DNA from: Palsa-1447 sp964509885
GTDB taxonomy: Bacteria > Verrucomicrobiota > Verrucomicrobiia > Opitutales > Opitutaceae
Length of the DNA stretch: 64,000 bases
NCBI GenBank assembly: GCA_964509885.1
Contig: CAZDZL010000009.1
Coordinates: 22,872-86,871 of the forward strand
Reading direction: 5' to 3'
The position numbers and the translations under genes are program-made. Position 1 is the first letter of the stretch; each line of letters starts with the position of its first letter. This document shows, one piece after another, positions 35,863 through 44,964 of the stretch. The notes under the pieces are model-generated. The model saw only the letters and a program-made list of their open reading frames with translations. It was not told the origin of the DNA and did not search any database.

Positions 35863-36049
35863 TTTCATTGATCGGAGTCGACGGGTGTCTTCCCGTGGTC
35901 GCGTGATACAAAATCAAACCAACATTTCGAGTCGGACTTCGTCCGGCATAAAACTCCGCAACAACAGTGGCGTCACCCTCGGGGCAAACCTCTCCAGAAC
36001 CCGAAGTTGGGGTCTCATTGTTCGACGGGCCAAGACCACGAAATTCACC

Positions 36050-36862
36050 GTGAATCGCCAATCTGAGTTCGACGCGGTGATCTTTGACATGGACGGGGTG
36101 ATCACTGACACCGCCTCGGTCCATGCGGCCGCCTGGAAGCAGACCTTCGACACGTACCTCCGAAGCCGCGAATATGTGTCGAGCCGGCCTTTCAGGGAAT
36201 TTACTTCCGCTGATTATCTCGCCTATGTCGATGGAAGGCCCCGTTACAAGGGAGTGCAGGCATTCTTGAATTCTCGCGGCATCAACCTGGAATTTGGCAC
36301 CACCGGCGACGCTCCCGGCCGCGAGACGATCTGTGGTCTGGGCAATCAGAAGAACAGCCTCTTCAACCGACTCCTAGAGGTCGGCGTCAAAGTTTTCGAT
36401 TCCTCAATTTCCCTCGTGAGGGACCTGCGAAGCAACGGGATCAAGGTGGGCCTCGCCACATCCAGCAAGAACGGGGCGGCAATCCTCAGCACCACGCGCA
36501 CGACAAGCCTATTCGACACGGTCGTGGATGGCAACGTCTCCGAGATGTTGGGGCTCAAGGGCAAGCCCGAACCGGACATCTTCAAGGCAGCTTCCGACAA
36601 CATGGGCGTCCCCTACGGGAGGGCCGTAGTCGTCGAGGATGCCGCGACGGGGGTTCGGGCTGGTGCGGCAGGCGGCTTTGCGCTCGTCATAGGGGTGGCC
36701 CGGTCCAACAACGCCGGCGAATTATTTGAGCACGGGGCTGACGTCGTCGTTCGGGACCTGGCCGAGGCCAGCGTCGATCAGATTGGCCGCTGGGTCCGGG
36801 ACAGGCGCATCTCTGGCAGCGCGCGCCTCCAGGGCGATCCGAGACGGAGGGAAACACTGTGA
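36050..36862 (+). CDS. beta-phosphoglucomutase-like HAD hydrolase
   Basis: 270 residues from GTG 36050, the choice that begins just before the HAD motif; no ATG lies in the correct place. Motif I is FDAVIFDMDGVITDT, with the nucleophile and acid/base Asp pair of phosphomutases. The cap domain contains FTSADYLAYVDGRPRYKGVQAFL, typical of beta-phosphoglucomutase. Motif II is LATSSKNG (Ser), motif III GKPEPDIF (Lys) and motif IV VVVEDAATGVRAG. It should convert beta-glucose-1-phosphate to glucose-6-phosphate. It overlaps the transporter gene by four bases and is three genes upstream of a GH87-like enzyme. Confidence 0.88.
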   Translation: MNRQSEFDAVIFDMDGVITDTASVHAAAWKQTFDTYLRSREYVSSRPFREFTSADYLAYVDGRPRYKGVQAFLNSRGINLEFGTTGDAPGRETICGLGNQKNSLFNRLLEVGVKVFDSSISLVRDLRSNGIKVGLATSSKNGAAILSTTRTTSLFDTVVDGNVSEMLGLKGKPEPDIFKAASDNMGVPYGRAVVVEDAATGVRAGAAGGFALVIGVARSNNAGELFEHGADVVVRDLAEASVDQIGRWVRDRRISGSARLQGDPRRRETL

Positions 36863-38370
36863 AGAAGAAGCCGATCCTGAGTTTCTGGCAGCTCTGGAAC
36901 ATGAGCTTCGGCTATGTGGGCATCCAGTTCGGCTTCGCGCTTCAGAATGCCAACGTCAGCAGGATCTTCGAGACGCTCGGCGCAAAGGTAGATGACATCG
37001 CGGTCCTGTGGATAGCCGCCCCGGTTTCGGGCCTGATGATACAGCCCATCATCGGGCACCTGAGCGACAAGACCTGGAACCGGCTGGGGCGCCGGAAGCC
37101 CTATTTCCTGGTCGGGGCCATCCTCGCGTCGCTCTCGCTGCTGGTGATGCCCAATTCGCCCGGCCTGTGGTTCGCGGCGGGCATGCTGTGGATCATGGAC
37201 GCCTCCATCAATGTCACCATGGAGCCGTTTCGCGCGTTCGTGGGGGACATGCTGCCCGACGAGCAGCGGACCACGGGCTTCGCCGTCCAGACGTTCTTCA
37301 TCGGGGCGAGCTCGGTCATCGCATCAATGCTGCCGTACATTTTCGCACGCTGGCTGCATTTGGCCAACACGGCGGCGGCGGGCGAGATTCCCCCCACGGT
37401 AAAATGGTCATTCTACCTGGGAGGCCTGGTGTACCTGCTGGCCGTACTGCGCACCATCCTGACGGTGAAGGAGTATTCGCCCTCTGAGCTCGAGGATTTC
37501 AACGGGGCCGCGGGCCGTTTAGCCGGCAATGAAGGTGCCGCGATCAAGCTGAATGTGGGGCGCTACCTGACCGAGGGCTCGGTGCTCATATTCATCGGCT
37601 CGGTGTTCGCGTATTTCGTGCACTCCCAAGGGTGGGACAAGCCGCTGTACATCCTATCCTTTGGCATTGCCGGCTACGGCGCATTTCAGCTTCTGGCCGC
37701 GCTCCGCTATTCGCTGGGGAAGGCCGACGGGTTGGTGGAGATAATCCACGACTTGAAGAACATGCCGCGGACGATGACCCAGCTGGCTCTGGTCACGGTC
37801 CTCACGTGGTTCGCTCTCTTCGCGATGTTCATCTACGCGACCCCGGCGATCACGAGCTATCATTTTGGCAGCACGGATGCGCGCTCCGCTGCCTACAATG
37901 ACGGGGCCAACTGGGTCGGCGTATTGATGGCGGTCTACAACGGGGTCGCCGCGTTGGTGGCCCCCTTTCTGCCGTATATGGCGAGAAGGACCGGCCGCGT
38001 CCGCACCCACGTGGTCTGCCTGATCATCGGCGGCCTGGGTTTGATCTCCATGTACCTCTTCAGGGATCCCAAGCTGCTTCTCGTCTCGATGACCGCGATC
38101 GGCATCGCCTGGGCAAGCCTTCTCACGATGCCCTATGCGATCCTGAGCACGGCTGTGCCGCATCGAAAGATGGGCGTCTACATGGGCATGTTTAACATGT
38201 TCATCGTCATCCCGCAGATCCTGGCGTCGGCGAGCCTCGGGCTGCTGCTGCGCACGGTGTTCCACGGCCAGGCCATCTACGCCCTCGTGTTGGGCGGAGT
38301 GGTCATGGTCCTAGCCGGCTTCGCGATGCTTCTCGTGAAGGACAAGGCGGGACTGGGGGAAATCACATGA
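36859..38370 (+). CDS. MFS/GPH-type sugar transporter
   Basis: 503 residues with about 12 membrane helices. GTG start inside the previous stop (GTGA overlap). Motifs of the glycoside-pentoside-hexuronide/SLC45-like group are visible: SFGYVGIQFGFALQNANVSR at the start, QPIIGHLSDKTWNRLGRRKPY after helix 2, and NVTMEPFRAFVGDMLPDEQR in the first half. Such proteins import disaccharides by cation symport. The stop overlaps the GH65 start (ATGA), so transport and phosphorolysis are probably translationally coupled. Confidence 0.9.
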   Translation: MKKKPILSFWQLWNMSFGYVGIQFGFALQNANVSRIFETLGAKVDDIAVLWIAAPVSGLMIQPIIGHLSDKTWNRLGRRKPYFLVGAILASLSLLVMPNSPGLWFAAGMLWIMDASINVTMEPFRAFVGDMLPDEQRTTGFAVQTFFIGASSVIASMLPYIFARWLHLANTAAAGEIPPTVKWSFYLGGLVYLLAVLRTILTVKEYSPSELEDFNGAAGRLAGNEGAAIKLNVGRYLTEGSVLIFIGSVFAYFVHSQGWDKPLYILSFGIAGYGAFQLLAALRYSLGKADGLVEIIHDLKNMPRTMTQLALVTVLTWFALFAMFIYATPAITSYHFGSTDARSAAYNDGANWVGVLMAVYNGVAALVAPFLPYMARRTGRVRTHVVCLIIGGLGLISMYLFRDPKLLLVSMTAIGIAWASLLTMPYAILSTAVPHRKMGVYMGMFNMFIVIPQILASASLGLLLRTVFHGQAIYALVLGGVVMVLAGFAMLLVKDKAGLGEIT

Positions 38371-40754
38371 AGGGCCCCTGGATTGTCAGCACGGAGTCGT
38401 TCGTCAACGAATCCGAAAGCATCATGCGCAATGGTAACGTGTACCAGCTTGCGAATGGCTACATGGGGTACCGGGGGACCCTCGACGAGTTTGGCCCCAA
38501 GGAGAAGGTGGGGATAACGCTGGCCGGCATATTTGACCAGGTCGGCGGCGCGTGGCGGGAGCCGGTAAACGCACCCAACGGGGGCTACACGGTGGCCGCG
38601 CTTGACGGCGCAAAGCTCACCGCGCGGGGCAGCCGAATGAGTCACCACAGCTCCCGGCTGCACCTTGACTGCGCGCTTTTTGAGCGGATCAGCAGGTTCA
38701 AGGTCAAGGGCAAGTCCGTAACGGTCTCGTCTTCCCGCTTCCTCAGCGCGGCAACGCCGAACCTGGGTGTCATCAAATACAGTGTCTGCTGCGACCGGAC
38801 GGCGAAGATCAGCCTTCGCACCGGGATCGACTACAATATCTGGGATCTCAACGGACCCCATCTGGTAAACATCAAAACCGCGGTGCGGGGCCCCGTGTTG
38901 GCGGTCCAGGGCGTGACCCACGAGATGCGCAAGCGGGTGGTGGTCGCCGAGGCCGTGGACCTGGCGTTCGGAGAGGAGAGGCACGAGGTGAGGGACCGCC
39001 GCAATCTCCGCGTGGTGACGTTCACGGCAGAGGCGGGGATAACCTACACCTTCCACAAGTATTTTGCCGTATTCACGGATAACGACCCCTTGAAGGGTTC
39101 CGTGCTCGAGGCCGCGGCGGAGACCGTCCTCAGGGCCAAGGCGCTGGGCTACCAGGATTGCCTGGCTCAGCATCGCTGCGAATGGGAGAAGAAATGGCAT
39201 CGGTGCGACGTCGAGATCGAGGGGGACGACGAGGCGCAGCGCGCCCTGCGCTACAGCATATTCCAACTGCTCATGGTGGCGCCAACCGAGGGCAGCACCA
39301 ACTCGATCGCGGCGCGCGCATTGTCGGGCCAAGTCTACAAGGGGGCGATCTTCTGGGACACCGAGATGTTCATGTTCCCGTTCTTCCTGCACACCTATCC
39401 CGAGAAGGCGGTGGAGCTCATGCGCTACCGCATCAGGACCCTCGACGGCGCACGCCGCAAAGCCAAGACCGAGGGACCGGGCTACCGGGGCGCATTTTAC
39501 GCGTGGGAGAGCCAGGAGACGGGCGACGATGCCTGCTCCTACTTCAATGTCGGCGACCCCATGACGGGCCGGGACCTTCGGACCCACTTCCGCGACAAGC
39601 AGGTCCACATCAGCGGCGACGTGGCCATCGCGATGTGGGATTATTTCAAGATCTCCGGCGACGACCGACTGCTCCTCGAGGGGGGCGCCGAGGTGATCCT
39701 GGAGTGCGCCCGTTTCTACGTCTCATACGCGTACTTCAAGAAGGACAAGGGACGGTACGAGATCCTCGACGTCATCGGTCCAGACGAGTACCACGAGCGC
39801 GTCAACAACAACGCCTTCACGAACATGGTCGTGAGGGAGACGTTCGCGGTGGCAAATGCGGTCGTCGAATACCTGAAGCTCCGCCATCCCGACTACCTTG
39901 ACCGACTGGTTGAGAAGATCGGCATAGAGGCTGAGCTGGCGGCTTTCGCCGAGGGATCCGAAAAGCTCTTTCTGCCCGGGCCGGATTCCAGGACCGGGAT
40001 CATCGAGCAATTCGACGGCTACGGGCGCCTGAGGGATGCCACTGTCTCGGAGCTCAAGGCCAAGAAGCTCCACCCCAACGAGTATCTGGGGGCGGGCCAG
40101 GGACTGGCCGTGGAGACGAAAGTCATCAAGCAGGCGGACGTGGTGATGATGCTCAACCTGTTCAGGGACCGCTTCTCGACCGAGGTCAAGAAGGCGAACT
40201 GGGAATATTATGAGCCGTTCACCGAGCATGGCTCCAGCCTCAGCGCCTGTGCCTACGCGATGGTGGCCACGGAATTCGGAAACCTCGAGTTCGCCTACCA
40301 TTACTTCCTCAAGACCGCGAAGATCGACCTCGAGGCAAAGTACAAGATGTACGTCGGCAATGTCTTCACGGGCGGCTCGCACCCGGCCGCCAACGGCGGG
40401 GCGTGGATGACGGTTGTCTTCGGCTTTGCCGGCCTCCACGCCGACGAGACCCGCGTCGCGATAAGCCCGCGGCTGTTCTCGAAGTGGCGCAGCCTCAGGT
40501 TCAAGCTGGCCTACAAGGGGGACCTGTTCCAGATTCGGATTACGAAGTCGTCCGTCGCGATCACCCCGTCGCTGGATAACCGGCAAGCGCGGTTGTTTGT
40601 TGTGGCCGGCACCAGCGTGAATTGCGCGCCGGGAATACCCCAGACCATCGACTATGACATTGTCCGCCGCCCCCAGCCTAAGCCCGCGACAAGCCGGACA
40701 TCGGCCTCGCAAAGCAAGGCCGGACGTCTGGAAAATGAGCCGGTTCACAAGTGA
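38367..40754 (+). CDS. GH65 disaccharide phosphorylase (nigerose/kojibiose/maltose type)
   Basis: 795 residues, the usual GH65 length. An N-terminal beta-sandwich precedes the (alpha/alpha)6 barrel. AIFWDTEMFMFPFF (residues 328-340) binds substrate. DVIGPDEYHERVNNNAF carries Glu474, the expected general acid, and VIKQADVVMML is the phosphate-side motif. It phosphorolyses an alpha-disaccharide to beta-glucose-1-phosphate plus glucose and lacks a signal peptide, so it is cytoplasmic. Which linkage it prefers cannot be read from these motifs; nigerose is favoured because a GH87-like alpha-1,3-glucanase follows with a 20-base overlap. No hydrolase-type features are seen. Confidence 0.9.
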   Translation: MKGPWIVSTESFVNESESIMRNGNVYQLANGYMGYRGTLDEFGPKEKVGITLAGIFDQVGGAWREPVNAPNGGYTVAALDGAKLTARGSRMSHHSSRLHLDCALFERISRFKVKGKSVTVSSSRFLSAATPNLGVIKYSVCCDRTAKISLRTGIDYNIWDLNGPHLVNIKTAVRGPVLAVQGVTHEMRKRVVVAEAVDLAFGEERHEVRDRRNLRVVTFTAEAGITYTFHKYFAVFTDNDPLKGSVLEAAAETVLRAKALGYQDCLAQHRCEWEKKWHRCDVEIEGDDEAQRALRYSIFQLLMVAPTEGSTNSIAARALSGQVYKGAIFWDTEMFMFPFFLHTYPEKAVELMRYRIRTLDGARRKAKTEGPGYRGAFYAWESQETGDDACSYFNVGDPMTGRDLRTHFRDKQVHISGDVAIAMWDYFKISGDDRLLLEGGAEVILECARFYVSYAYFKKDKGRYEILDVIGPDEYHERVNNNAFTNMVVRETFAVANAVVEYLKLRHPDYLDRLVEKIGIEAELAAFAEGSEKLFLPGPDSRTGIIEQFDGYGRLRDATVSELKAKKLHPNEYLGAGQGLAVETKVIKQADVVMMLNLFRDRFSTEVKKANWEYYEPFTEHGSSLSACAYAMVATEFGNLEFAYHYFLKTAKIDLEAKYKMYVGNVFTGGSHPAANGGAWMTVVFGFAGLHADETRVAISPRLFSKWRSLRFKLAYKGDLFQIRITKSSVAITPSLDNRQARLFVVAGTSVNCAPGIPQTIDYDIVRRPQPKPATSRTSASQSKAGRLENEPVHK

Positions 40755-42486
40755 TCTGGGCGGGCTGCTGCCCGCGAAGGGGCGGATCCTTGCGCTGGGT
40801 GTCGCACTGCTGGCAAACAACCTTTGTGCAGGCGTCGGCGCGGACACCCCTTGGACCACGTACGAGGCCGAGGCGATGCGGACCACGGGCGCCGTGCTTG
40901 GCCCAAGGTATGACCCGTATCAGGTCGAAACCGAGTCCTCCGGCCAGAGATGCGTCAGCCTGAAGGCACCGCAATATGTGGAGTTCACCGCGGAGGCGGC
41001 GGCAAACGCCATGGTGGTTCGCTACAGTCTCCCCGACGCCCCGAGCGGCGGAGGAACGTCCAGCGCCATCGAGGTTTCGATAAATGGTAGGCACGTAGCG
41101 TCGCTCCCAGTCACCTCCCGCTATTCGTGGCTCTACGGGAACTATCCGTTCACAAACAATCCCGCCGATGCAAAAGCGCGCAACTTCTACGACGAGGTGC
41201 GCGTGAAAGGCCTGGGAATAGCAGCGGGCGACATCGTTCGCCTGACAAAGGGCGGCTCCGATGCGCTGCCTTGCGTGATCGATCTGGTTGACCTCGAGGC
41301 CGTCCCTCCGCCTCTGGCCGCGCCTGCCGGGTCGATGTCTGTGCTCGATTTTGGCGCCACTGGAAGCGGGACAACCGATGATACCAACGCGCTGCTAAGA
41401 TGCGTGGAGGCCGCTCGCAGGAAGGGGAAAACCGTTTGGGTCCCGCCCGGGATATACAAGCTGACCCGTGACATCGTCCTCGCGTCCTCGACGACCATCC
41501 AGGGCGCGGGAATGTGGCACACGACCTTCGTCGGCGACCCGGAGCTTTACGGGGACGCCTCCCGCAGGGTGAGATTCAAGCTCAAGGGCGGCGACATCCA
41601 TCTCGCGGACTTCGCGATCGTTGGAAAATTGAGCTACCGGAACGACAGCGAGCCCAACGACGGCATCGTGGGGGCGGGATGCGCCGACTCGTCGGTCGCG
41701 CGCATCTGGATCGAGCACACCAAGACGGGCACCTGGATCTACAACGGATCCAATTTGAGAATCTCGGGCTGCAGGTACCGCAACCTGCTCGCGGACGGCG
41801 TGAACCTCTGCGTCGGCTCGTACGGCACCGTCATCGAGGATTGCAGCGCGCGCGGCACGGGTGACGACTGCTTTGCGATCTGGCCTGCGGCGTCCGACCA
41901 GGGATTCGTCGGTCCGTCCCACAAGCCGGGGCACAACATCATCCGGCACTGCACGGGGCAGCTCCCTTTCCTTGCGAACGGCGGGGCAATTTATGGCGGT
42001 GAGAGCAATAGGATCGAGGAATGCCTGTTCACCGACATCACCGCGGGGTGCGGCATCCTGGTCAGCACGACCTTCCCGACGTCCGACGAGGCCCTGAAAA
42101 TCGACAATAACTTCAGCGGTGAAACTGTGATCGAGTATTGCCGGCTGCTGCGCTGCGGCGGTTACGACCACGACTGGGCCTGGCGGGGATCATTGCAGGT
42201 GTGCCTCGACCACCGGGACATCTCCGGATTGACCATCCGCCAAGTGGATATCCGCGACAGTTTCTCGGACGGAATTTCAATAGTCACGCCCCCAGACAGG
42301 GGCGCACATCCCTCGCTTTCACGCGCGCTTTTCGAGAACGTCACCGTTTTCGGCTGTGGGATCGGGACATCCCCTGGGTATGGGCTGATGATTGGTCGCG
42401 ACGCCGCTGGAGGCCTTAGACTGGTCGGATCAGATGTGGGGGTCATTCACAGCGATTCTTCCTCGTTCTCGATCCAGAGAAACTGA
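40735..42486 (+). CDS. exported GH87-like alpha-1,3-glucanase with CBM35-like domain
   Basis: 583 residues. A signal peptide covers about residues 12-36. Residues 40-190 (TYEAEAMRTTGAVLG, YVEFTAEAAANAMVVRYSLP) look like a CBM35-type carbohydrate-binding module. Then a right-handed beta-helix begins MSVLDFGATGSGTTDDTNAL. RYRNLLADGVNL and SARGTGDDCFAIW contain Asp354, Asp377 and Asp378; this three-Asp arrangement, with spacings 23 and 24, is the one I recall for GH87 mutanases/mycodextranases. It probably cuts alpha-1,3-glucan or nigeran outside the cytoplasm. The ATG at 40735 lies inside the end of the GH65 gene. A pectate-lyase-like role is the alternative. Confidence 0.75.
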   Translation: MSRFTSDLGGLLPAKGRILALGVALLANNLCAGVGADTPWTTYEAEAMRTTGAVLGPRYDPYQVETESSGQRCVSLKAPQYVEFTAEAAANAMVVRYSLPDAPSGGGTSSAIEVSINGRHVASLPVTSRYSWLYGNYPFTNNPADAKARNFYDEVRVKGLGIAAGDIVRLTKGGSDALPCVIDLVDLEAVPPPLAAPAGSMSVLDFGATGSGTTDDTNALLRCVEAARRKGKTVWVPPGIYKLTRDIVLASSTTIQGAGMWHTTFVGDPELYGDASRRVRFKLKGGDIHLADFAIVGKLSYRNDSEPNDGIVGAGCADSSVARIWIEHTKTGTWIYNGSNLRISGCRYRNLLADGVNLCVGSYGTVIEDCSARGTGDDCFAIWPAASDQGFVGPSHKPGHNIIRHCTGQLPFLANGGAIYGGESNRIEECLFTDITAGCGILVSTTFPTSDEALKIDNNFSGETVIEYCRLLRCGGYDHDWAWRGSLQVCLDHRDISGLTIRQVDIRDSFSDGISIVTPPDRGAHPSLSRALFENVTVFGCGIGTSPGYGLMIGRDAAGGLRLVGSDVGVIHSDSSSFSIQRN

Positions 42487-42639
42487 GGCCTCTCATAGGG
42501 AGGCCATTCACCCTTTGCATTGTACGCACGCACCTGGTGTGTCTTTGTGAACTGGAGTTTGCTGTGCGAAGCCGTCAGTATGCGAACCCACGGTCGAGAT
42601 GTGGGCTCGGGAGAACGCCCTGCTTTCTCACCCAATCCG

Positions 42640-43743
42640 TTGACCACAAAATCTAGCCCCCTGTCTGCAGTCGCTTCGGCCATTGGCCTGGCCGCACTTT
42701 TAGGCGGTTGCCTCGCACCCGGCGCCTCGTCCTCGGCAACGCCGTGCATGGCCCAGCTCGCGCGATTCACCGCGCCCGATGTGCCCACGCTCGGTCCCGC
42801 TGAGATCGAGTCGCCGGGAGGAAAATGGACGAACGCGGACACTCCCGCCGGCCTTCCCGGCAACGGGCTCGCCCAGCACCCGATGCTCTATGTCGGGGAG
42901 AATTACACCAAGATGTTCCTCGTCAGCGACGGGAGGGTGATCTGGACCTACCAGACCGGCCCCGGCTACGAATACGACGACATCTGGATGCTCTCCAACG
43001 GCAACATCCTGTTCACCCGGATGCAGTATGTTGCCGAGATCACGCCGGACAAGAAGGTGGTCTGGCGCTACGACTGCAACAACAGCAAGGGCCCTGATCA
43101 CACGGAGGTTCACACCTGCCAGCCCGTCGGGCTGGACAGGGTGATGTTCGTCGTGAACGGCCTGCCGCCGCGGCTGATGATCGTCAACACCAGGACCGGC
43201 GCGGTGGAGGTGAATCACGAGGTGCCCAGCGCCGACGGCCTGCCGTTCAACCCCGCGAACGTTCACGGTCAGTTCCGCCGGGCGCGCTACACCGCTCAGG
43301 GAACGTATCTCCTCTCCTACCTAAGTTCGGGCTACACGGTGGAATACGGCAAGGATTTCGGCAAGATCTGGAGCTATCCCATAAGGTCGCCGTGGGCCGC
43401 CATGAGGCTCAGAAACGGAAACACGCTGATCACCGACGAGCAGGACAATCTCACGCGCGAGGTGAACCCGAAGGGCGAAACGGTCTGGGAATTCAAGAAC
43501 ACCAATTTGCCCGAGGCCTTCCGCTTCGTCCAGGCGCCGCAGAGCTGCACGCGTCTCGCCAACGGCAACACGATCTTCACCTCCCGCGGCGGCGGCGGCA
43601 AGGGCCCGCAGCTCGTCGAGGTCACGCCGGACAAGAAGGTCGTCTGGGTCCTACAGGACTGGAAGCACCTCGGGGATGCCACCGCCGTGCAGATCCTGGA
43701 TGATCCGGGCTTTCCTGAGATCCCCGGCGAATCACAGCACTGA
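42640..43743 (+). CDS. PQQ-like beta-propeller lipoprotein
   Basis: 367 residues from the TTG at 42640, which gives an ideal lipoprotein signal (VASAIGLAALLGGC, lipobox LGGC). ATG starts at 42520 and 42580 exist but add a polar, unlikely leader. The body is made of repeats such as NGNILFTRMQYVAEITPDKKVVW, RNGNTLITDEQDNLTREVNPKG and ANGNTIFTSRGG, typical of PQQ-like or arylsulfotransferase-type propellers. The end is DDPGFPEIPGESQH. It is probably anchored in the outer or inner membrane, facing the periplasm. The function is unknown. Same strand as the phosphorylase operon but with a 150-base gap. Confidence 0.72.
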   Translation: MTTKSSPLSAVASAIGLAALLGGCLAPGASSSATPCMAQLARFTAPDVPTLGPAEIESPGGKWTNADTPAGLPGNGLAQHPMLYVGENYTKMFLVSDGRVIWTYQTGPGYEYDDIWMLSNGNILFTRMQYVAEITPDKKVVWRYDCNNSKGPDHTEVHTCQPVGLDRVMFVVNGLPPRLMIVNTRTGAVEVNHEVPSADGLPFNPANVHGQFRRARYTAQGTYLLSYLSSGYTVEYGKDFGKIWSYPIRSPWAAMRLRNGNTLITDEQDNLTREVNPKGETVWEFKNTNLPEAFRFVQAPQSCTRLANGNTIFTSRGGGGKGPQLVEVTPDKKVVWVLQDWKHLGDATAVQILDDPGFPEIPGESQH

Positions 43744-43851
43744 GGGGAAGGATGGGTTGGGACCTGGACATCGGTCTTGGGGTCACTGGGTCGAGCTGCG
43801 GGCGGGAAATGTTGGGAACTTACGACCACTTCCGCCGCCGCCCAGCGTTCG

Positions 43852-43874
43852 GGATTGGGGTGAGGCCCCAATCC
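43852..43874 (+). terminator. 9-bp hairpin between lipoprotein and exported protein genes
   Basis: GGATTGGGG-TGAGG-CCCCAATCC is a perfect 9-bp stem with a 5-base loop, followed only by TT. It lies 108 bases after the propeller lipoprotein and 109 before the next gene. Terminator or processing site. Confidence 0.5.
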
Positions 43875-43983
43875 TTGGCAAACGCCCTCGGCGGTCTATC
43901 GGCCTCGATGCCCATAATCGTCTCTTACGAAGGGCATTGTGTCATTGGGTATCCGATTGGCACGGAGGAGGCAATGAACGGGA

Positions 43984-44916
43984 ATGATCCAGACACCCCG
44001 CATGAACGGCACCCGCATGATAAGACTGGCCTGCGTGCTCGGTTCCGCGGCCGGCCTGACCGTCACCGCTGGCGCCCTCAACCTGACGGACTCCAACGAC
44101 ATCACGGCGGTGAGCGGAAGGACGAGCCCCGACTATGTTCGCAGCCGCCGGGCCGACGGGTCGTTCGCGCCCGAGACCTACGCCTTTGGCAATGGCGGCG
44201 TCTGGGGGGGAGGGACGAAGGATGGCTCGTTCGACAAGATGAGCTTCCTGGACGTGGCGCACGTGATTTCGCAGCCTCTGGCGGACAGGAATTATCTCCC
44301 CATAAAGGACCCCAAGGGCGCCAAGCTGCTGATCATGGTCTATTGGGGCACAACCCTCGCGCCCGAGCACGCGTCCAACTCGGACGCCTACACAAGGGTG
44401 AGCGCCCTCATGGGCGCGGAAATGCATCCGCCGCCGGCGCAGTCCATGAGATCCACCGGCGCCAAGCTCAAGGGAACCCCTGCGTCCGCAGGCGAGATGG
44501 CGGCCATGTCCGCGATCGAGGCCGAGAATCGCATTCGCGACAAGGCAGATGCCCTGAACGCGGCGATGCTGGGCTACGACTCGTGGTGGTTCTCCACGGC
44601 CAACTACCGCGACACGCCGCTCGACATCTTCAGGAAGGAGATGCTGGAGGAGCTCGAGTCCAACCGGTATTTTGTGGTCCTCATGGCCTATGACTTCCAG
44701 CGCATGTGGAAGCAGAAGACGCACAAGCTGCTTTGGGAAACCCGGTTCAGCGTCCGCCAGCGGGGCCACAACTTCGACGAGGACCTCGCCGCGATGGCCC
44801 GGTCAGCCTCCAAGTATTTCGGGCAGGACAGCCAGGGCCTCGTCCGCACGTCGGTGCCCTTCGCCCGCGTGGACATCGGTGAGGTAAAGTCCCTCGGCGC
44901 GGTCCCCGAGAAATAG
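43984..44916 (+). CDS. hypothetical exported protein
   Basis: 310 residues. The start region has a signal peptide (MIRLACVLGSAAGLTVTAGA beginning at residue 12). ATG 43984 is preferred because AGGAGG lies 12 bases upstream, unusual for this window. The mature part includes AYGFGNGG-like glycine runs (TYAFGNGGVWGGGTKDGSFD), GAKLLIMVYWGTTLAPEHA and a long C-terminal helical part with MAYDFQRMWKQKTHKLLWETRFSV. Nothing catalytic is recognised. It lies downstream of the propeller lipoprotein and converges on the TMTC-like gene. Probably a conserved Opitutaceae secreted protein of unknown role. Confidence 0.7.
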   Translation: MIQTPRMNGTRMIRLACVLGSAAGLTVTAGALNLTDSNDITAVSGRTSPDYVRSRRADGSFAPETYAFGNGGVWGGGTKDGSFDKMSFLDVAHVISQPLADRNYLPIKDPKGAKLLIMVYWGTTLAPEHASNSDAYTRVSALMGAEMHPPPAQSMRSTGAKLKGTPASAGEMAAMSAIEAENRIRDKADALNAAMLGYDSWWFSTANYRDTPLDIFRKEMLEELESNRYFVVLMAYDFQRMWKQKTHKLLWETRFSVRQRGHNFDEDLAAMARSASKYFGQDSQGLVRTSVPFARVDIGEVKSLGAVPEK

Positions 44917-44964
44917 GGAACGTCCAACCAGGGACCCATTCCGCCCGGCCGAGCCGCCGGCCTG

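Noticed and set aside
35881..35945. Two short hairpins (ACGGG...CCCGT and CGGAC-TTC-GTCCG) before the phosphoglucomutase gene.
   Set aside because: Stems are only five base pairs in GC-rich DNA and no riboswitch or attenuator layout is visible.
43744..43983. Open frame through the gap after the propeller lipoprotein (from 43752).
   Set aside because: No recognisable protein, and it would overlap the better-supported exported protein gene in another frame.
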